Notes: generated from the letters alone by a model not told the origin. DNA of 64,000 bases from Myrica gale (GCA_963930655.1 OZ005618.1:16767001-16831000); one strand, 5' to 3'; positions 35,200-46,520 are shown, counted from the stretch's first letter. Numbers and translations are program-made.

Positions 35200-35440
35200 G
35201 GTAACAGGGCAAACACACCATTAATCAAGACATGGAGCAAGAGCGCATGTGAGTGGAGCACGAGGAGCGCATGCAACAGGAACAATAGCACATGCGAAAG
35301 GAGCAAGAGCGCTTACAAGCAGAAATATCAAAGGAGCTGGAGAAGAAAATGTCATATGTAATGGAAAAGAAAATGAGCGACATGTCAAAGCGACTATTCA
35401 GCCAGTTTAGAGATTCAAAAAAGTATATGCATGTATGTTT
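35200..35440 (+). pseudogene. Decayed coiled-coil protein of the CACTA element
   Basis: The plus strand reads MEQERM, a stop, EHEERMQQEQ, a stop, HMRKEQERLQAEISKELEKK, then MEKKMSDMSKRLFSQFRDS. The Gln/Glu/Met-rich coiled coil has the same place (before the 3' subterminal repeats) and style as the TNPA-like C-terminus at 2812-3272. Two stops make it non-functional. Confidence 0.55.
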
Positions 35441-36052
35441 TAATAGCTTTGTGATTATTTATTATTATTAAGATATTATTTTCGATTTAATTACGGATAA
35501 CTATTTTATTATCATTGATCTTTCTTAATGTAAGTATTGTATTGTTATTATAATAGTACATTATATAATATTTTCTATGATTATTATGTTTTTTTAAAAA
35601 ATCGATTATGTTACCACCGTTCGATCGGCTTCTTCAGCGATCGATCGGTTGTTGTTAAACAGATCAATCGTTCAATATCATTGTTCGATCGTCAATATTA
35701 AAAAGAAAAAATTACTGATCGATCAGTAACGTAAACGATCGATCGGTGGAGAAATAGACGATCGATCGTCAGATTACACTGATCGATCAGTTAATCAACG
35801 TTCCATCGCTGAAATAAATGACCGATCGATCGCTGTTTCAACCGATCCATCACTATGTTCTCACCGATCATTAGATTTAGTGACAAAAATTTTCCGTCAC
35901 TAAAAACTTTTCGTGACGAAATTCGGGTTTTGTCACGAAATACATTTTGTGACGCTCTTTCACTGACGGAGCTCGAGACAAAAAAATTTCGTCACTAATA
36001 CTTTTAGTGACCAAATTTTTTGTCACTAAAAGTCAATTTTTTTGTAGTGAAA

Positions 36053-37059
36053 GACTTGAACCGCTCTCTCCCTGCGGTATAAATGAGTCTGCACTAGCTC
36101 CCCAAGGTTTTACTGTGCATTAAGTGAGTTTATTCAAGTGGCCTGCCGCACATGATTTCTCCTCCTTACAAAAAAAAATAATTCCGAACGAGAACAATTC
36201 TTACAATTTTTTCATTTCCTGAAGTGGGCCTTCATGTCAAAAGTAAGAAACAGTATTGCAAACACATTTCTCCACCTTGTCTGTCTGGTTGATCTTGTAT
36301 AAGAAAAATAAATACTAATTTAATTTTTCATCTAACAGGCAAACGATTACACATCCCAGGCTGAGATATCCCATTAGACATTTTGTTTTCAGTGGCAATC
36401 CATTGTGATACTTGGACATAATATATATTGCCTCTCCAATTAGCATCAATGTTTAAATATTTGGACATAAAGTCCACTTTCGTTTTTTTAGTATCTTTGT
36501 TCTTCTTTCTCTATCCACTTTTTCCATTATCGGATTATCCTGTTGAATCAATAGGTTTGTCATTAAAGCCTGCCTTTCTGTAGTTTGATATATTTATTCG
36601 AAAATGGAACTCATCGATCCCAACGTTCACCGTCAACTTAACGGTGGAGTCTTTCAGCAGGCGAAACCTATCTTGAAATAACTGAATTTCGTCAGTCCAA
36701 ATACATTGACATTTTCTTTTGTAGATGGATCCCTAGCTTGTATATTGTGTGAACTAGTCAAGTCTTAGCCTAGGCCATTCACCTTATATAAGAACTCACA
36801 TAGCAAATCTCGCTTGTATTTATGACTCAAAAGGGTCTTTTGATGGAATAATTGCTTATTGGTTTTGGTTCATCAACTGGGATATTTGTCAAGTATGGTA
36901 TGCCAACTGACTCCTGGCATCAAATTTGTTGGGGCCGGATTCAGCTATGCAAGGAAACAATTTTAAATATTTTCTTGATCATTCAAGTGGACATGTAACT
37001 TGGAGTGTTCTTTTTATATTAAAAGCACCGTTGTGGAAAAAGAACAGAACCTGTCAATT
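36053..37059. other. Non-coding, no gene seen
   Basis: AT-rich without a recognisable coding region. Near 37030 and 37078 'gaacctgtcaa' occurs twice in a short local duplication. Confidence 0.5.
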
Positions 37060-37552
37060 AATTCCTTAGCACTGTCGTGGGAAAAAAAAAGAACCTGTCA
37101 ACGTTCAGTCTCTTACTGTCAATGATGTATTTGGCCGACTTGCATTTTTTTTTTCCCGTCGGTGAAAGCCATCGGCGTCTTCTGCACTTGATGACGTCCT
37201 CTGCATGTTGACAAAACTCATTCCCTACTTGTATTTTTCTCCGTCGCTGAAAATCTATCGACGTCAAAAATGGGCGCCGGTGGAATGATCCGTCCACATT
37301 ATCGGTGCATCGTCGACCACCAACGACTGCTGAAAACGGTTCTCCCCATTTTTTACCGACGAGTATTCCGGACGTACTAGATAGCCTCTGTGTCGACGAA
37401 GAGGCAAGTGATGCCGTGTAGTCAATTCCGACGTGTAGTGCGGACCAATCTCCGACCACCCCATAGTGGCGGCAGAGACAAAACGGTATTTTCAATCAAT
37501 GGAGACAACTGGTGCCGTCCTTGAAGAATGAATTTTTTTGTAGTAGACCATC
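37060..37552. mobile_element. CACTA-like fragment
   Basis: 'cccgtcggtgaaagccatcggcgtc' and 'ctccgtcgctgaaaatctatcgacgtc' are imperfect repeats of the GTCGGTGAAA type common in CACTA subterminal regions. The right side ends 'gaatttttttgtagtag', close to the expected ...TGTAGTG terminus with one extra base. No left terminus or target duplication was found. Confidence 0.4.
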
Positions 37553-37639
37553 TATGCTCTACAAAAAAAAAATGGAATTCAAAGTCGTCGATGAGTTGTA
37601 ATAATTTATTCGATTATTTTCGTACAGAAAAAAATACAC

Positions 37640-39635
37640 TTACAGTAGCCTTCTAAGCAATCTAGCCCAAGACACTGCAATTATTATATAGAGCCGATCT
37701 CCTAAGTTGTTAAAAAATCGAAAATATGAAATTCTCCAATTACGGTTAATAACCAAAGAACAGGAGACTCCCCAAAATCCAGTTAAAAAGCCAAGCACCA
37801 CTGTAATTGGAAACCAAGGAATTCTTTGCCCACCTACGTTCTCATCATGAGTATTCTTGTCATCGTTACTCTTGACAATATGTGTGCACTCCTTTCAAAG
37901 TGGGGCACGACAAAGTCCGGCATTTCCCTCATACGCAAAGGCACCAAAGTTCTGTAGCTGAGAGCTTGAGAGTATGGGTCGATTTAGATTATTGTTTGCT
38001 ATGCTAAACCTTGCCAAGAAATTTAGACTAGCAAGTGATTTGGGTATTTCGCCTGACAGCCGATTCGCAGAGAGGTTCAATCTTTCCAAGTTTGTGAGCA
38101 ATGACATTTGACTTGTCATAATAGGTAGGTGCCCCTACCCTAAGACATATCATAATAGGTAGGTGCCCCTAATTGTTAATTAGTGTTTTCCTACTTATTT
38201 ACCAAAGTTATCACCTTATTTCTGGTTATGGTTTTGTACCAAATCCGTTGAAGCAACGCCATCTTTGCGTTTATAAGTATTTAATGATAAATATGTAAAT
38301 ATTTTTCTTACTTTGAAAGTTTGCTCTACATGATCTCAGCAAGTCAATTATCTCAAATCTTCTTGTCGCCACACGTCACCTTCAGTGCCAGGCAGGTCGT
38401 TCATCAAGTCCTGTTTGGGCATGGAAAAAAGGCCACTGCGAAAAGAAAAAGGCGGAAAAGAAATTTTGATTCACGTTTTGCGTGTCCTTTGGGCTGGAAA
38501 AAAGGGCCACTGAAAAGAAACTTTGATTTGCGCCATTACCGTCGACTATTCTCTATGATAGTATTGAAAATTTCATTGAATTTAGTACTCAGGAGTCACC
38601 AGAGAGTCCTTTCTTACTGTATTCTATGGAGACAAAAGTAGTCGAATGTCAATGAATGATGGCATTCATTAGCCGATCTCTCCTCGCGCGGGATAGACCA
38701 AGAAGAAGAAAAAAACAATTATGTATGTGTGGGCCAGTTTCATGTCCCATTTGATGAATTATGGCTCCAGTAATGCAAACGATTTTGAGAAAAAAAGAGT
38801 GCAATAAAATCGACGGTGAGGTGGGTAGGTACTTTGCTCTAACTATTCGGAGTTGTCCAAATTGATGTTTAGATATTTGATGGGCCATAATATGATCAGC
38901 ACAACTCGTCATAAATGCACCAGCCTCTCTCCTAAGTCTACAAGCTCGCCCAAAGCCTCAGCTCTCACACATGTGAATTTGTTCTTCCATGCTTTTGCAC
39001 TTTGCCATTTAAAGAGTCTTAAGACTCACGGTATTAAGACTTCTCTTAATCTCCCACATATAAATAGGTAATTACTCCTTTCATATCTTCTAAAGTTTAA
39101 ATTCCTCTTCTAATACTCAATTTTTTTTGAGATCTAACCTAGACATCAGAGTCTTCACATCTAACGCCTCTCCTCTCCTTGTTTCCTTTCAGGTCTAATT
39201 GAATTCGATTGTTGATAATTTTTTACCTCACCAGTACTAATGCTTTCCTCTTCTATTATTGGTATCCTCATTTTGCCACTTTCTGGGATATGTGAACCTA
39301 GATATGGCGTAATATTTTTTTTTTGTAAAATTTTTAAATAACAAAAAAATTGATCTAGGACCATGAGAAGAAAACGTGATCCATATTTTCTTCATTTGAA
39401 TCTCCACAAGCCATACTGAAAGTGGACGGGAACGATTGATGGTGAAAATAATCTGGTAGGATTGAGGTGTGAGTGCAATAAAAGGAGATATACTCTCCTG
39501 GAGACCTTTCATGACCTGCTCTTTATGATCCCAAAAAGTACCTTCCCACGCAAGAAGACTGGTTTAATAATGGGGGGACGAGGTATTGAATGGCAGAGTT
39601 GCGATCTATTTGGTTGCAGGCCCCGCATAAACTGT
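37640..39635 (-). pseudogene. RLP pseudogene 1: N- and C-terminal pieces, LRR middle lost
   Basis: Two pieces lie in the right order on the minus strand. At 39635-39410 are NQIDRNS, then in another frame LPFNTSSPHY, a stop, WEGTFWDHKEQVMKGLQESI, matching the start of the intact protein (LALPFNTSSRP, HWEGISCDHKGQV, LRGSISP). At 38119-37640 are LTNLERLNLSANRLSGEIPK, FGAFAYEGNAGLCRAPL, a TGA stop, then WFPITVVLGFLTGFWGVSC and RISYFRFFNN, matching its last LRRs, transmembrane segment and tail. Between them, 38120-39400 is unrelated sequence. At the break, 'tcataataggtaggtgcccct' is directly repeated (near 38116 and 38150). The loss of about 450 residues, frameshift and stops make it non-functional. 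Confidence 0.85.
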
Positions 39636-39639
39636 CCAT

Positions 39640-40904
39640 TTGGTCGCATTTTTAACATAAATGCTGCCAAATCTTGAGCTTTGGCAGCGTTTTCACTAAA
39701 AGCTGCTTAAAAATAACTTTTCTTGCGGTGCTTTTTTAGAAAACACCACTAGAACAAAACAATTTTACAGCGGTCGAGCAAAAATGCCCCCTAAAACAGT
39801 ATCACCCGAATAAATATGCAGCACTGTTTTAAAATTGCATCTTTTTTTTTTCCTCTTAAAATTAGATGAGACCAAAAAAAATGTTAGAAACCACCCCTGC
39901 ATGGAATGGTCCAGTACGTACAGTGCCACCCGCCCACCCCATACAGGGGTTGTCGTTTTCAAAGGTATTATCTAACACTATTTACTATTTCTGTCTAACA
40001 CGCACACATAAATATGCGAAAATGTTGGAATTAGTTTTCGTGTTTTACACAGAAACTGGCTAATTAAGACAAGCAGCTGTGGCTATGACTGTGGATTGTA
40101 TTTATTCTTTTATTATCTGTTTCTTCTTCTTTTTCACGGTTGTGTATTTATATATTCTGTAGTTTCAGATCAAAATTTAAATCAGAAGAAAAAAATTGTG
40201 ATGGTAAGTGAGTGATAGGCTTTTGGGAAAACAAAGGTATTCTAAACAATTATCTGCTCGTCCCGATACTAAAATATAATGTTCTGATATAAAAAGGAAA
40301 AAAAATTTCCTTCTAAAACTTCAGTTATGTGTTTTGATGTTGCTCTTACATTTTAGAATGTAAAGTAGTAAACGAAGGTAATATCCTCCTTTCTCCTGTC
40401 TACCACGCCAAAGACCCAAACGACTGGGTGCACAAATTTCTTGGCCACAGTAAATCGTTTTGAGTGTCAACATGACAGCCATCACCGAAAATACTGTCTT
40501 GTCTATTGTATCTCCTACGTACGAATCCGTTGATAAATTTTCACTATTTTGTCCTAAAGTGCCGATACATGCATGTTCCTCATAGATGTCTTGTTTGGAC
40601 AACGAAAGAGAGATCGAATAGCTAAGGAAACTTCATTTGCGCCATTATGGCTGACTGAAGCACTACTCTGTTAAGTCTTACAAATTTCTTTAGCTTCAGC
40701 GTTTACTTGGAGTCAACGCCAGTAAGAGTTGAGGTACCGATCGATTACGATCGTCAATAAATTTCTTTCACGATTCAGTAAAAATTTACTGATGTCCGTT
40801 TTTTCCGAATATATTTCTCGATGGACAATGATATCATTCATCTTCGCTTGTGCAGCCAATTAAACTAGTTTCTTTTATTAAGTGGAAAAAACTACTTTCT
40901 TGCA
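39640..40904. other. Non-coding, contains an RLP-flank duplicate
   Basis: No gene. At 40340-40450 the sequence with 'tctaccacgccaaagac' matches 46870-46945, and 'gaaacttcatttgcgccattatgg' near 40627 matches 'gaaactttgatttgcgccattacc' near 38518. These are pieces of the duplicated RLP unit. Confidence 0.5.
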
Positions 40905-41091
40905 ATTATTGTTCCCGTGGTCCTCCGCCCGCTTCTCCTTCGCTTTTTGCCGTGGACCTCATGGTCCATTAGTGCGGGTGTAGAACGAAGAATTGGGAGC
41001 GAGGTGCTCGACTTATCTAGTTTAGATGAAGCCTTTATAGCCAATTGGAACAATACCTTTCAGCCAATAAATGTATAGTTCTTTGTGCTTT
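40905..41091 (+). mobile_element. 3' fragment of a related retroposon
   Basis: The phrases 'tggacctcatggtccattagtg', 'gcctttatagccaattggaacaa' parallel 'tggatctttgtgtccattggtg' and 'gcctttatggccagttggaatct' in the element at 8782-9696. The next retroposon (41108) inserted right behind it. Confidence 0.5.
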
Positions 41092-41107
41092 AAATGGTAT
41101 TGTAATG

Positions 41108-41914
41108 TAATGACGTCTATGAAGTCCCTTCTCTCTAACCTTTTTTTTTCTCTGTTCCTTACAAATCACCGCTGGTCCGGAGGAGGGGGAGCTCCGGCTC
41201 CCTCACCCTCCTCCTCCTTTTCCCTTACCTTTCCCCCTTCTTCCTCTCCCCTTTGCCTTCTCCTCCTCTTTGGTTTGGATTGGTGGCTCGGTTGGTTAGT
41301 TTTTTGTGTTAGGTTTTGTTTTGTTGCAGGTGGGTTTCTCACGCCGTTCTGTGGCTTCCGCCCCTTTCCCCCCACACGCGCCACAGGGATGGACTCGGCA
41401 TGCCGTGATCTACGCCTCCTCTCCCCGGCGTTGCTTCGAAGACGACACGTTTTCATTCACGCGCACCTCGCGAACTTCCTGGGCGCGTACGACCTCCTCC
41501 GCCCCCTGCCCCATGCTTCTCTTCCTCGGTCAGGATTATGTGGCTCCTGACCTCCTTTTCTGTCGTGGATCTGCCCCGCTGAACCCCACGCGCCGCCACC
41601 GCCGCCGCCTCTAGAGTTTAGGGCTTGTTTAGTTTTCAATAAGGGTTTTATGATAGCCTCTATGTTATCGGCTTGTGTTGATTTTTTTGCTGTGTTTTTC
41701 ATGTTTTTAGGCATAATAGCTTGTATTTGCTGCCATATGTGGTGTTCCTGTCTTATGTGGCTTATCCGTCCCTTGCGGGACTTTGTAGGGCCTTTTGGTC
41801 CGCTTGCTCGTTGGCCCGCCAGCTCTTCGGAGTGTCTGGTACACCTTGTAGAACCTCCTGAGGTGTTAAAACCTCCTTGATCCTATTTCAATACATATGT
41901 TATTTATGCTAAAA
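41108..41914 (+). mobile_element. Second polyA retroposon with 16-bp target duplication
   Basis: AAATGGTATTGTAATG occurs at 41092-41107 and again at 41915-41930, flanking a segment that ends TTATGCT plus an A-run. Like the element at 8782-9696, it has a GC- and pyrimidine-rich 5' part (41160-41600), a middle with 'tgttttgttgcag', and no convincing protein. Long frames here (for example 41071-41550) start outside the insert or lack any domain. It is a LINE-mobilised, non-autonomous or 5'-truncated retroposon. Confidence 0.78.
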
Positions 41915-41930
41915 AAATGGTATTGTAATG

Positions 41931-42790
41931 GACTTTATGCCCTTATTACTTGTGTCCGACTTCGAAAGATCATTTGTATTTTCGGTAGGGAGTAGATCAC
42001 CGTTAAGAGTTTGTCGAGAGTAATCGCAACTCATCACAAGACAAATCTCAATGGTCTTGGTATTCGTCTAGTCGATTGTGGAAATCACCGTTCGTTTAGG
42101 AAACTCAATATTTTGTATATTTGTCAACTTTCCTTTCAGTCAAAGATTGTACATATCTTTTCAATATGTAAAACTGTGTCCTCTGTTATTGTGCGGTGGA
42201 AACTTTCCTTCGTACGTGCAGCTCATTGCTGTCCACAATTGAAGGCCTGCCATTCTCGTCGAAATCAACTTCTGCCTGAGGGCCTGCAAGCCTTAACATC
42301 TGAAGCATGACTTGCGGGAGCTAAGGGGGCTTGATCTGAGGCACCCCCCGAGGATACACTGCTCCCTAAATGTTCTTTCAAATTCTCTGGTCTTTAATTG
42401 ACAAGTTAATATATACCTTGTACTCGTAAACAAAATTTCGATCGAAGGGCGCAAAAAGCTTCAGAAACTTCCAAACAAAAACTTGATTGTTGATCTAATA
42501 TAAAAATGGTCTAATTAAACAGTCAGATCCAACACAAAAACAAAGAGCAAGACAATATATGGAATTAATCCGGCATCCGGTACTTAAAAATATATATTAT
42601 AGAACACCCACTTCAAGACACAAAAAGAGTTTGACCAAACTTGAGTCGGGGGAGAGAAGAAATTAACGGATAAGGCTCTAGGATAGTCGCCCCGACATCC
42701 CATGAGAGAGAGTAAAAGATCTAAACTGAAAAAAAAAAAACACACTCGGGAGACATAAGTAGTGATTTCTAGAAGAAGAAGATCCTAAAC
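41931..42790. other. RLP 3' flank, no gene
   Basis: No coding region is supported. The last 100 bases should contain the RLP 3'-UTR (minus strand). Confidence 0.5.
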
Positions 42791-44950
42791 TTAAAGGCTT
42801 CTTCTATGCAATCTACGCCAACACACAGCCAATGCCACATAGATTCTATCTTTTACATTGTCCAGGAATCGAAAATACGCAAATCTCCAGTTGCTGTTGA
42901 AAGCAATAGGACCACAGATTACCCAAAATCCAGTAATGAAGCCAAGCACCACACTGATATGATGCCATGGGATTGCAATTCCATTTTCTTCATGCAGAAT
43001 TTCCTTGTCTCTCTCCTTGCGAGTAATATCAGCACACTCATTTGGAAGTGGAGGGCCACAAAGTGCAAGATTGCCCTCATATGCAGAGGCGTTGAAGCTC
43101 TGAAGCTGAGTGCCTAATGGTATTGCTCCCTGCAGTTTATTGTTCGCAACGCTGAACTTTTTCAAGAAATGCAACTTAGCTAGTGAAGCTGGTATTTCAC
43201 CATACAACCAATTTGACGAGAGGTCCAAAATCTCCAAGTTTGTGAGCTCCGATAGTTGGTCGGAAATGTTACCTGAGAAGTTGTTATGGCTAATATTCAG
43301 TTCACGAAGCTGCTTCAAACGACCGATCTCAAAGGGGATGTTTCCATTTAGTCTATTGTTTCCAACCTCTAGTGATACTCCCAAGCTTGAAAGGAGATTG
43401 AACTCGAAGGTGTCGCCAGGTCCACTGATGTAAATTGTTAACTCCAAAGGAGTATTGTCTACTAGAGGTTGGGGTGATTGTAATGCTGGCAATGCCCAAA
43501 GTTCCTTTGGGAATTCACCAGAAAAGAGGTTATCAGACAAGACTAAACGGAAGAGCTTTGGAAAAGTTGACAACCAACCAGGAATTGAACCGCTGATACA
43601 ATTATCAGAGAGATCTAGGACTTCTATCTTCTTAAGCTTAGATAGCCATAGAGGCAATTGACCAGTAAGTTTGCCAGAACCAAGACTCAAGCATCGGAGA
43701 TATTCAAATCCATTCGAGAAAACTATACTGTCATCAGTTGGCATTGCCTCGTGGAGGAAATTTTTTGTCATCAGGACTATGCTGAGAGTCTTGCAACGCA
43801 TTAAAATGTTGATGGCACCTGTGATGTTGGTTAACTTGTTGTAAGCAAGTGAAAGAAAGGATAGAGATTCCAATTGAGCCATCTCCGGTTGGATTTCCCC
43901 TTCTATTCGATTTCCGGCAAATCGAATTGCTCTTAGGGACTTGCATGAGTACAGGCTTGCTGGCAACTTACCAGTGAAGTTATTTCTCGCCATGTCAAGT
44001 ATAGTAAGTTGAGACAGACTGGTGAAATTAAGGTTGGAGATATCTCCTTCAAAGTAATTGAGACGTAGATCCAATTTAATAAGATTTGTGCAATTCATCA
44101 AAGATGGAGGCAAAGCACCTGTTAAGGAGTTCCTATGAAGGAGTAGCTGCTTCAATTTGGAGAGCTTGCCCATATTGACAGGTAGCTCGCCGTTGAAGTT
44201 ATTGCCGTATAATTCAACCTTGGTGAGATTTGTAAGGTTCACAATTTCATCGCTGATGGGTCCAGAAAGATTAGTGGAAGGTAAGGATATTTCTTCTAAA
44301 CTTGCAAGACCATAGATATCATGTGGAAGTGGTCCTGAGAAAGAGTTAAAACCTGCTCGGAAAACCTCGAGTTTGGAACATCCCCCCAGTCCACTTGGAA
44401 TTCGGCCACTGTAGTGATTAGAAGAGAAATCAAGTAGCCTTAGAAAAGGGTATTTAATGCAGAGTAAGGAAGGAATAAGGCCTGTGAAACCATTGTGGCT
44501 GACATTGAGCTTAGTTAACTTCCCTACACTATATGTGTCATTAGATGAATATAGTGATGATATATCTCCCGCCAGAAAATTGTTGCTCAAATCAAGTACC
44601 CTGAGTTGATTTAAGGACGAAAAGAGATTGATAGGGAGAAAACCTGAAAGCGAGTTGTGGGAGAGATTGAGATGAGAAAGACGTGTGAGATTTCCAAGAG
44701 AGGGAGATATACTCCCTCGTAAGCCTTTAGAGGATAAGAAAATATGGGTGACTTGACCTTTATGATCGCAAGAAATACCTTCCCAATGGCAACAATCAAT
44801 GGAAGAAGACCAATTTAAAGGACGAGAGGAGGTATTGAATGGTAAGGCCAAGAGAGAATCGCGATCCATTTGATTGCATGCATGATTAACATACAAAATG
44901 CAAAAGATCAAAAGGGAGATCAGGAGATCACGAGGCTTATAGTGTAGCAT
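42791..44950 (-). CDS. Leucine-rich-repeat receptor-like protein (RLP2/RLP3-like), no kinase
   Basis: One uninterrupted exon of 719 residues. Residues 1-25 form a signal peptide (LLISLLIFCILYVNHAC). The N-terminal LRR cap carries LNWSSSIDCCHWEGISCD with the paired cysteines. About twenty extracellular LRRs of the plant type (LxxLxLSxNxLSGxIP) follow, broken by an island region near SPQPLVDNTPLELTIYISGP before the last LRRs. The C-terminal cap includes YEGNLALCGPPLPNEC. One transmembrane helix (about residues 663-685, HHISVVLGFITGFWVICGP) precedes a basic tail of about 30 residues. There is no kinase domain, so it is an RLP. The island and the short tail resemble Arabidopsis RLP2/RLP3, which are related to PSKR/PSY1R receptors. 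Such proteins sit in the plasma membrane and partner with kinases in immunity or development. Its ligand cannot be told from sequence. It is the only intact member of the local cluster. Confidence 0.93.
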   Translation of the reverse strand: MLHYKPRDLLISLLIFCILYVNHACNQMDRDSLLALPFNTSSRPLNWSSSIDCCHWEGISCDHKGQVTHIFLSSKGLRGSISPSLGNLTRLSHLNLSHNSLSGFLPINLFSSLNQLRVLDLSNNFLAGDISSLYSSNDTYSVGKLTKLNVSHNGFTGLIPSLLCIKYPFLRLLDFSSNHYSGRIPSGLGGCSKLEVFRAGFNSFSGPLPHDIYGLASLEEISLPSTNLSGPISDEIVNLTNLTKVELYGNNFNGELPVNMGKLSKLKQLLLHRNSLTGALPPSLMNCTNLIKLDLRLNYFEGDISNLNFTSLSQLTILDMARNNFTGKLPASLYSCKSLRAIRFAGNRIEGEIQPEMAQLESLSFLSLAYNKLTNITGAINILMRCKTLSIVLMTKNFLHEAMPTDDSIVFSNGFEYLRCLSLGSGKLTGQLPLWLSKLKKIEVLDLSDNCISGSIPGWLSTFPKLFRLVLSDNLFSGEFPKELWALPALQSPQPLVDNTPLELTIYISGPGDTFEFNLLSSLGVSLEVGNNRLNGNIPFEIGRLKQLRELNISHNNFSGNISDQLSELTNLEILDLSSNWLYGEIPASLAKLHFLKKFSVANNKLQGAIPLGTQLQSFNASAYEGNLALCGPPLPNECADITRKERDKEILHEENGIAIPWHHISVVLGFITGFWVICGPIAFNSNWRFAYFRFLDNVKDRIYVALAVCWRRLHRRSL

Positions 44951-44994
44951 GATTCTTGCTAATTGATATCTCTAAATGAAGAAGATTTAGTTAC

Positions 44995-45002
44995 TTTTAT
45001 AG
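44995..45002 (-). promoter_or_regulatory. Possible TATA box of the RLP gene
   Basis: CTATAAAA on the minus strand lies about 45 bases before the RLP start codon. The position is possible but would leave a very short leader; no transcript evidence. Confidence 0.35.
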
Positions 45003-45004
45003 TA

Positions 45005-45671
45005 GTCACTTTTGCAAATAGGAAACGGACACTATTGAGCTAGCTAGATGGACAATATATATTATGTTCCTGAAATTTGGAGAATTGTAAATAACCTAAT
45101 TGCAATTTTGCGTAATTTTGTGTTCTTCTCCTGGAGTTCGCTTTAATTTATTTCTTAGATATGTATGTAATGGAAAAGCTAAAATATCCACGAGTCTATC
45201 CACACGTCCTCTCTGATGTCTGAGAATTTAGAAGGGCCAGGGCCGCATTCAGATTCAGAGTGAGTAATTATTAACGCCACTCTTTCCCCATCTATCACGC
45301 CAAAGCTATCAAATCGATATGCCTAGTCTTCCCCGCATTTGCCTCTTGGTAATCCTCTACCCCACAACCTAGCTTGATTGTTCGGATTCTTTTTGACTAA
45401 TCATTTGTCTTTACGGAAGTTGACACCAATCTTGTCGCCCAAACCAGCATATGTAAGACCGAAGACATTTCTCTTCAACCTTTCATTAGTTTTTAACCTG
45501 TGGTGATATATCATGCTTATATCCAAATCCAGATAGAAGATATTTTATCTTCCGGAGAAAATTGGGCCTCGGTGGAGGAGGGCAGGAAGTAGGGACGAAA
45601 CTACCAATAGGGATATTGAGGCCAACTTCATTAAAATGTAATTTGGGGGGCTAAATCATTAAAGATAAATA
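45005..45671. other. RLP upstream region
   Basis: Intergenic sequence upstream of the RLP gene. The part 45405-45560 is duplicated at 26588-26760. No gene. Confidence 0.5.
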
Positions 45672-45982
45672 AAAACTGAGTAAAAAGTCATGACTGTACT
45701 CTTTCAAACTACCAAAGCAATCTTAAATTGCGGTATGAGCCCTATAATTACCAAATGTCATCAATTTAATGACCTTTAAAAAAGATTCAACCAACAAATT
45801 TGTACCACGTTTGTTATAAATGAACCACGTGACACATTTTTGAAGGTTGAAATTCATTTTGGAGCACAAATTGACTGATTTTGAAAGTTTGTGGGCTTAA
45901 TTATATGCCAAAGGTGGTAGTTGACCCAGGTTTGTGATTGTTTTAGTAGTTTAGAGGTGCAAAGTGATTTTTTCTTTTAGAA
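45672..45982. mobile_element. MITE with degenerate long inverted ends
   Basis: The left 'ctctttcaaactaccaaagcaatc' and the reversed right 'cctctaaactactaaaacaatcac' are imperfect inverted copies, flanked by AAAAAGTCA / TGATTTTTT, a layout like other Mutator-like MITEs here. The duplication is not clear. Confidence 0.45.
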
Positions 45983-46090
45983 GTGTGTAAACAATAGGAT
46001 TTTTTGACCTAAGAGAATACAAATTTCTATTGGGCCCCTTAGCTTTGTCCCTAGCATCAAGGGTGCGGTGCCCCTACCGGTGGAGGTCCC

Positions 46091-46125
46091 CCCCCCTCTC
46101 TCTCTCTCTCTCTCTCCCTCCCTCC
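46091..46125 (+). repeat. CT microsatellite
   Basis: A C-run followed by about eleven CT units and then CCCTCC repeats. Confidence 0.9.
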
Positions 46126-46169
46126 GTTCTTTCTAATTTTTAGGATGAATCCAGTTTGCATTATTATGA

Positions 46170-46520
46170 GGGTCTACGTACACAATTTGGACCCCAAACT
46201 ATTATTTTTGTCATATCGCACTTACAGATTATTAATTTCAAATACATTGCACCCGTTCAAATTTTATATCATATGATATCCTCATAATGATTTTTTTTAG
46301 CATAAATTGACAATTTCTCCCCTTAATTTTTGACCGTGACATTTCTATGAGGGCAAAATCATAATTTTGGTGATCAAAGAATTAAATTTTGTTAAAATTG
46401 ACAGTAATTTATAATGGTAGGCGCAAAGTAATTGATCAGTAGTTAATGGGGTACAATGTGACAAAAATAATAGTACGAGTGCAAAGTATCACAATCCATT
46501 GTTAGATGGTGCAAAGTATA
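46170..46520. mobile_element. MITE with long inverted ends (TTTGCACC type)
   Basis: The left 'ggaccccaaactattatttttgtcatatcgcac' and the reversed right 'gcactcgtactattatttttgtcacattgta' are inverted copies across about 350 bases of non-coding sequence. Related wording occurs at 6770-6960 and 63905-64000. Confidence 0.5.

Larger units (their letters stand above)
31062..36049. mobile_element. Complete non-autonomous CACTA element, 4988 bp, with AAA target duplication
   Basis: The left end CACTACTAGAAAATTG and the right end, whose complement begins CACTACAAAAAAATTG, are inverted repeats. The bases just outside are AAA on both sides (31059-31061 and 36050-36052), the 3-bp duplication typical of CACTA elements. 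Subterminal parts carry GTCACTAAAA/GTGACGAAA words and then dozens of CGATCGATCG palindromes (32807-33470, 33825-34030, 34515-34640, 35620-35880). A 1545-bp solo LTR is nested at 31262-32806. Only a decayed coiled-coil fragment (35200-35440) recalls a transposon protein. A truncated relative is at 18195-19121. Confidence 0.92.

Noticed and set aside
41071-41714. Several 80-160-codon frames on both strands
   Set aside because: They overlap each other in the GC- and pyrimidine-rich part of the second retroposon, and one starts outside the insert; composition explains them.
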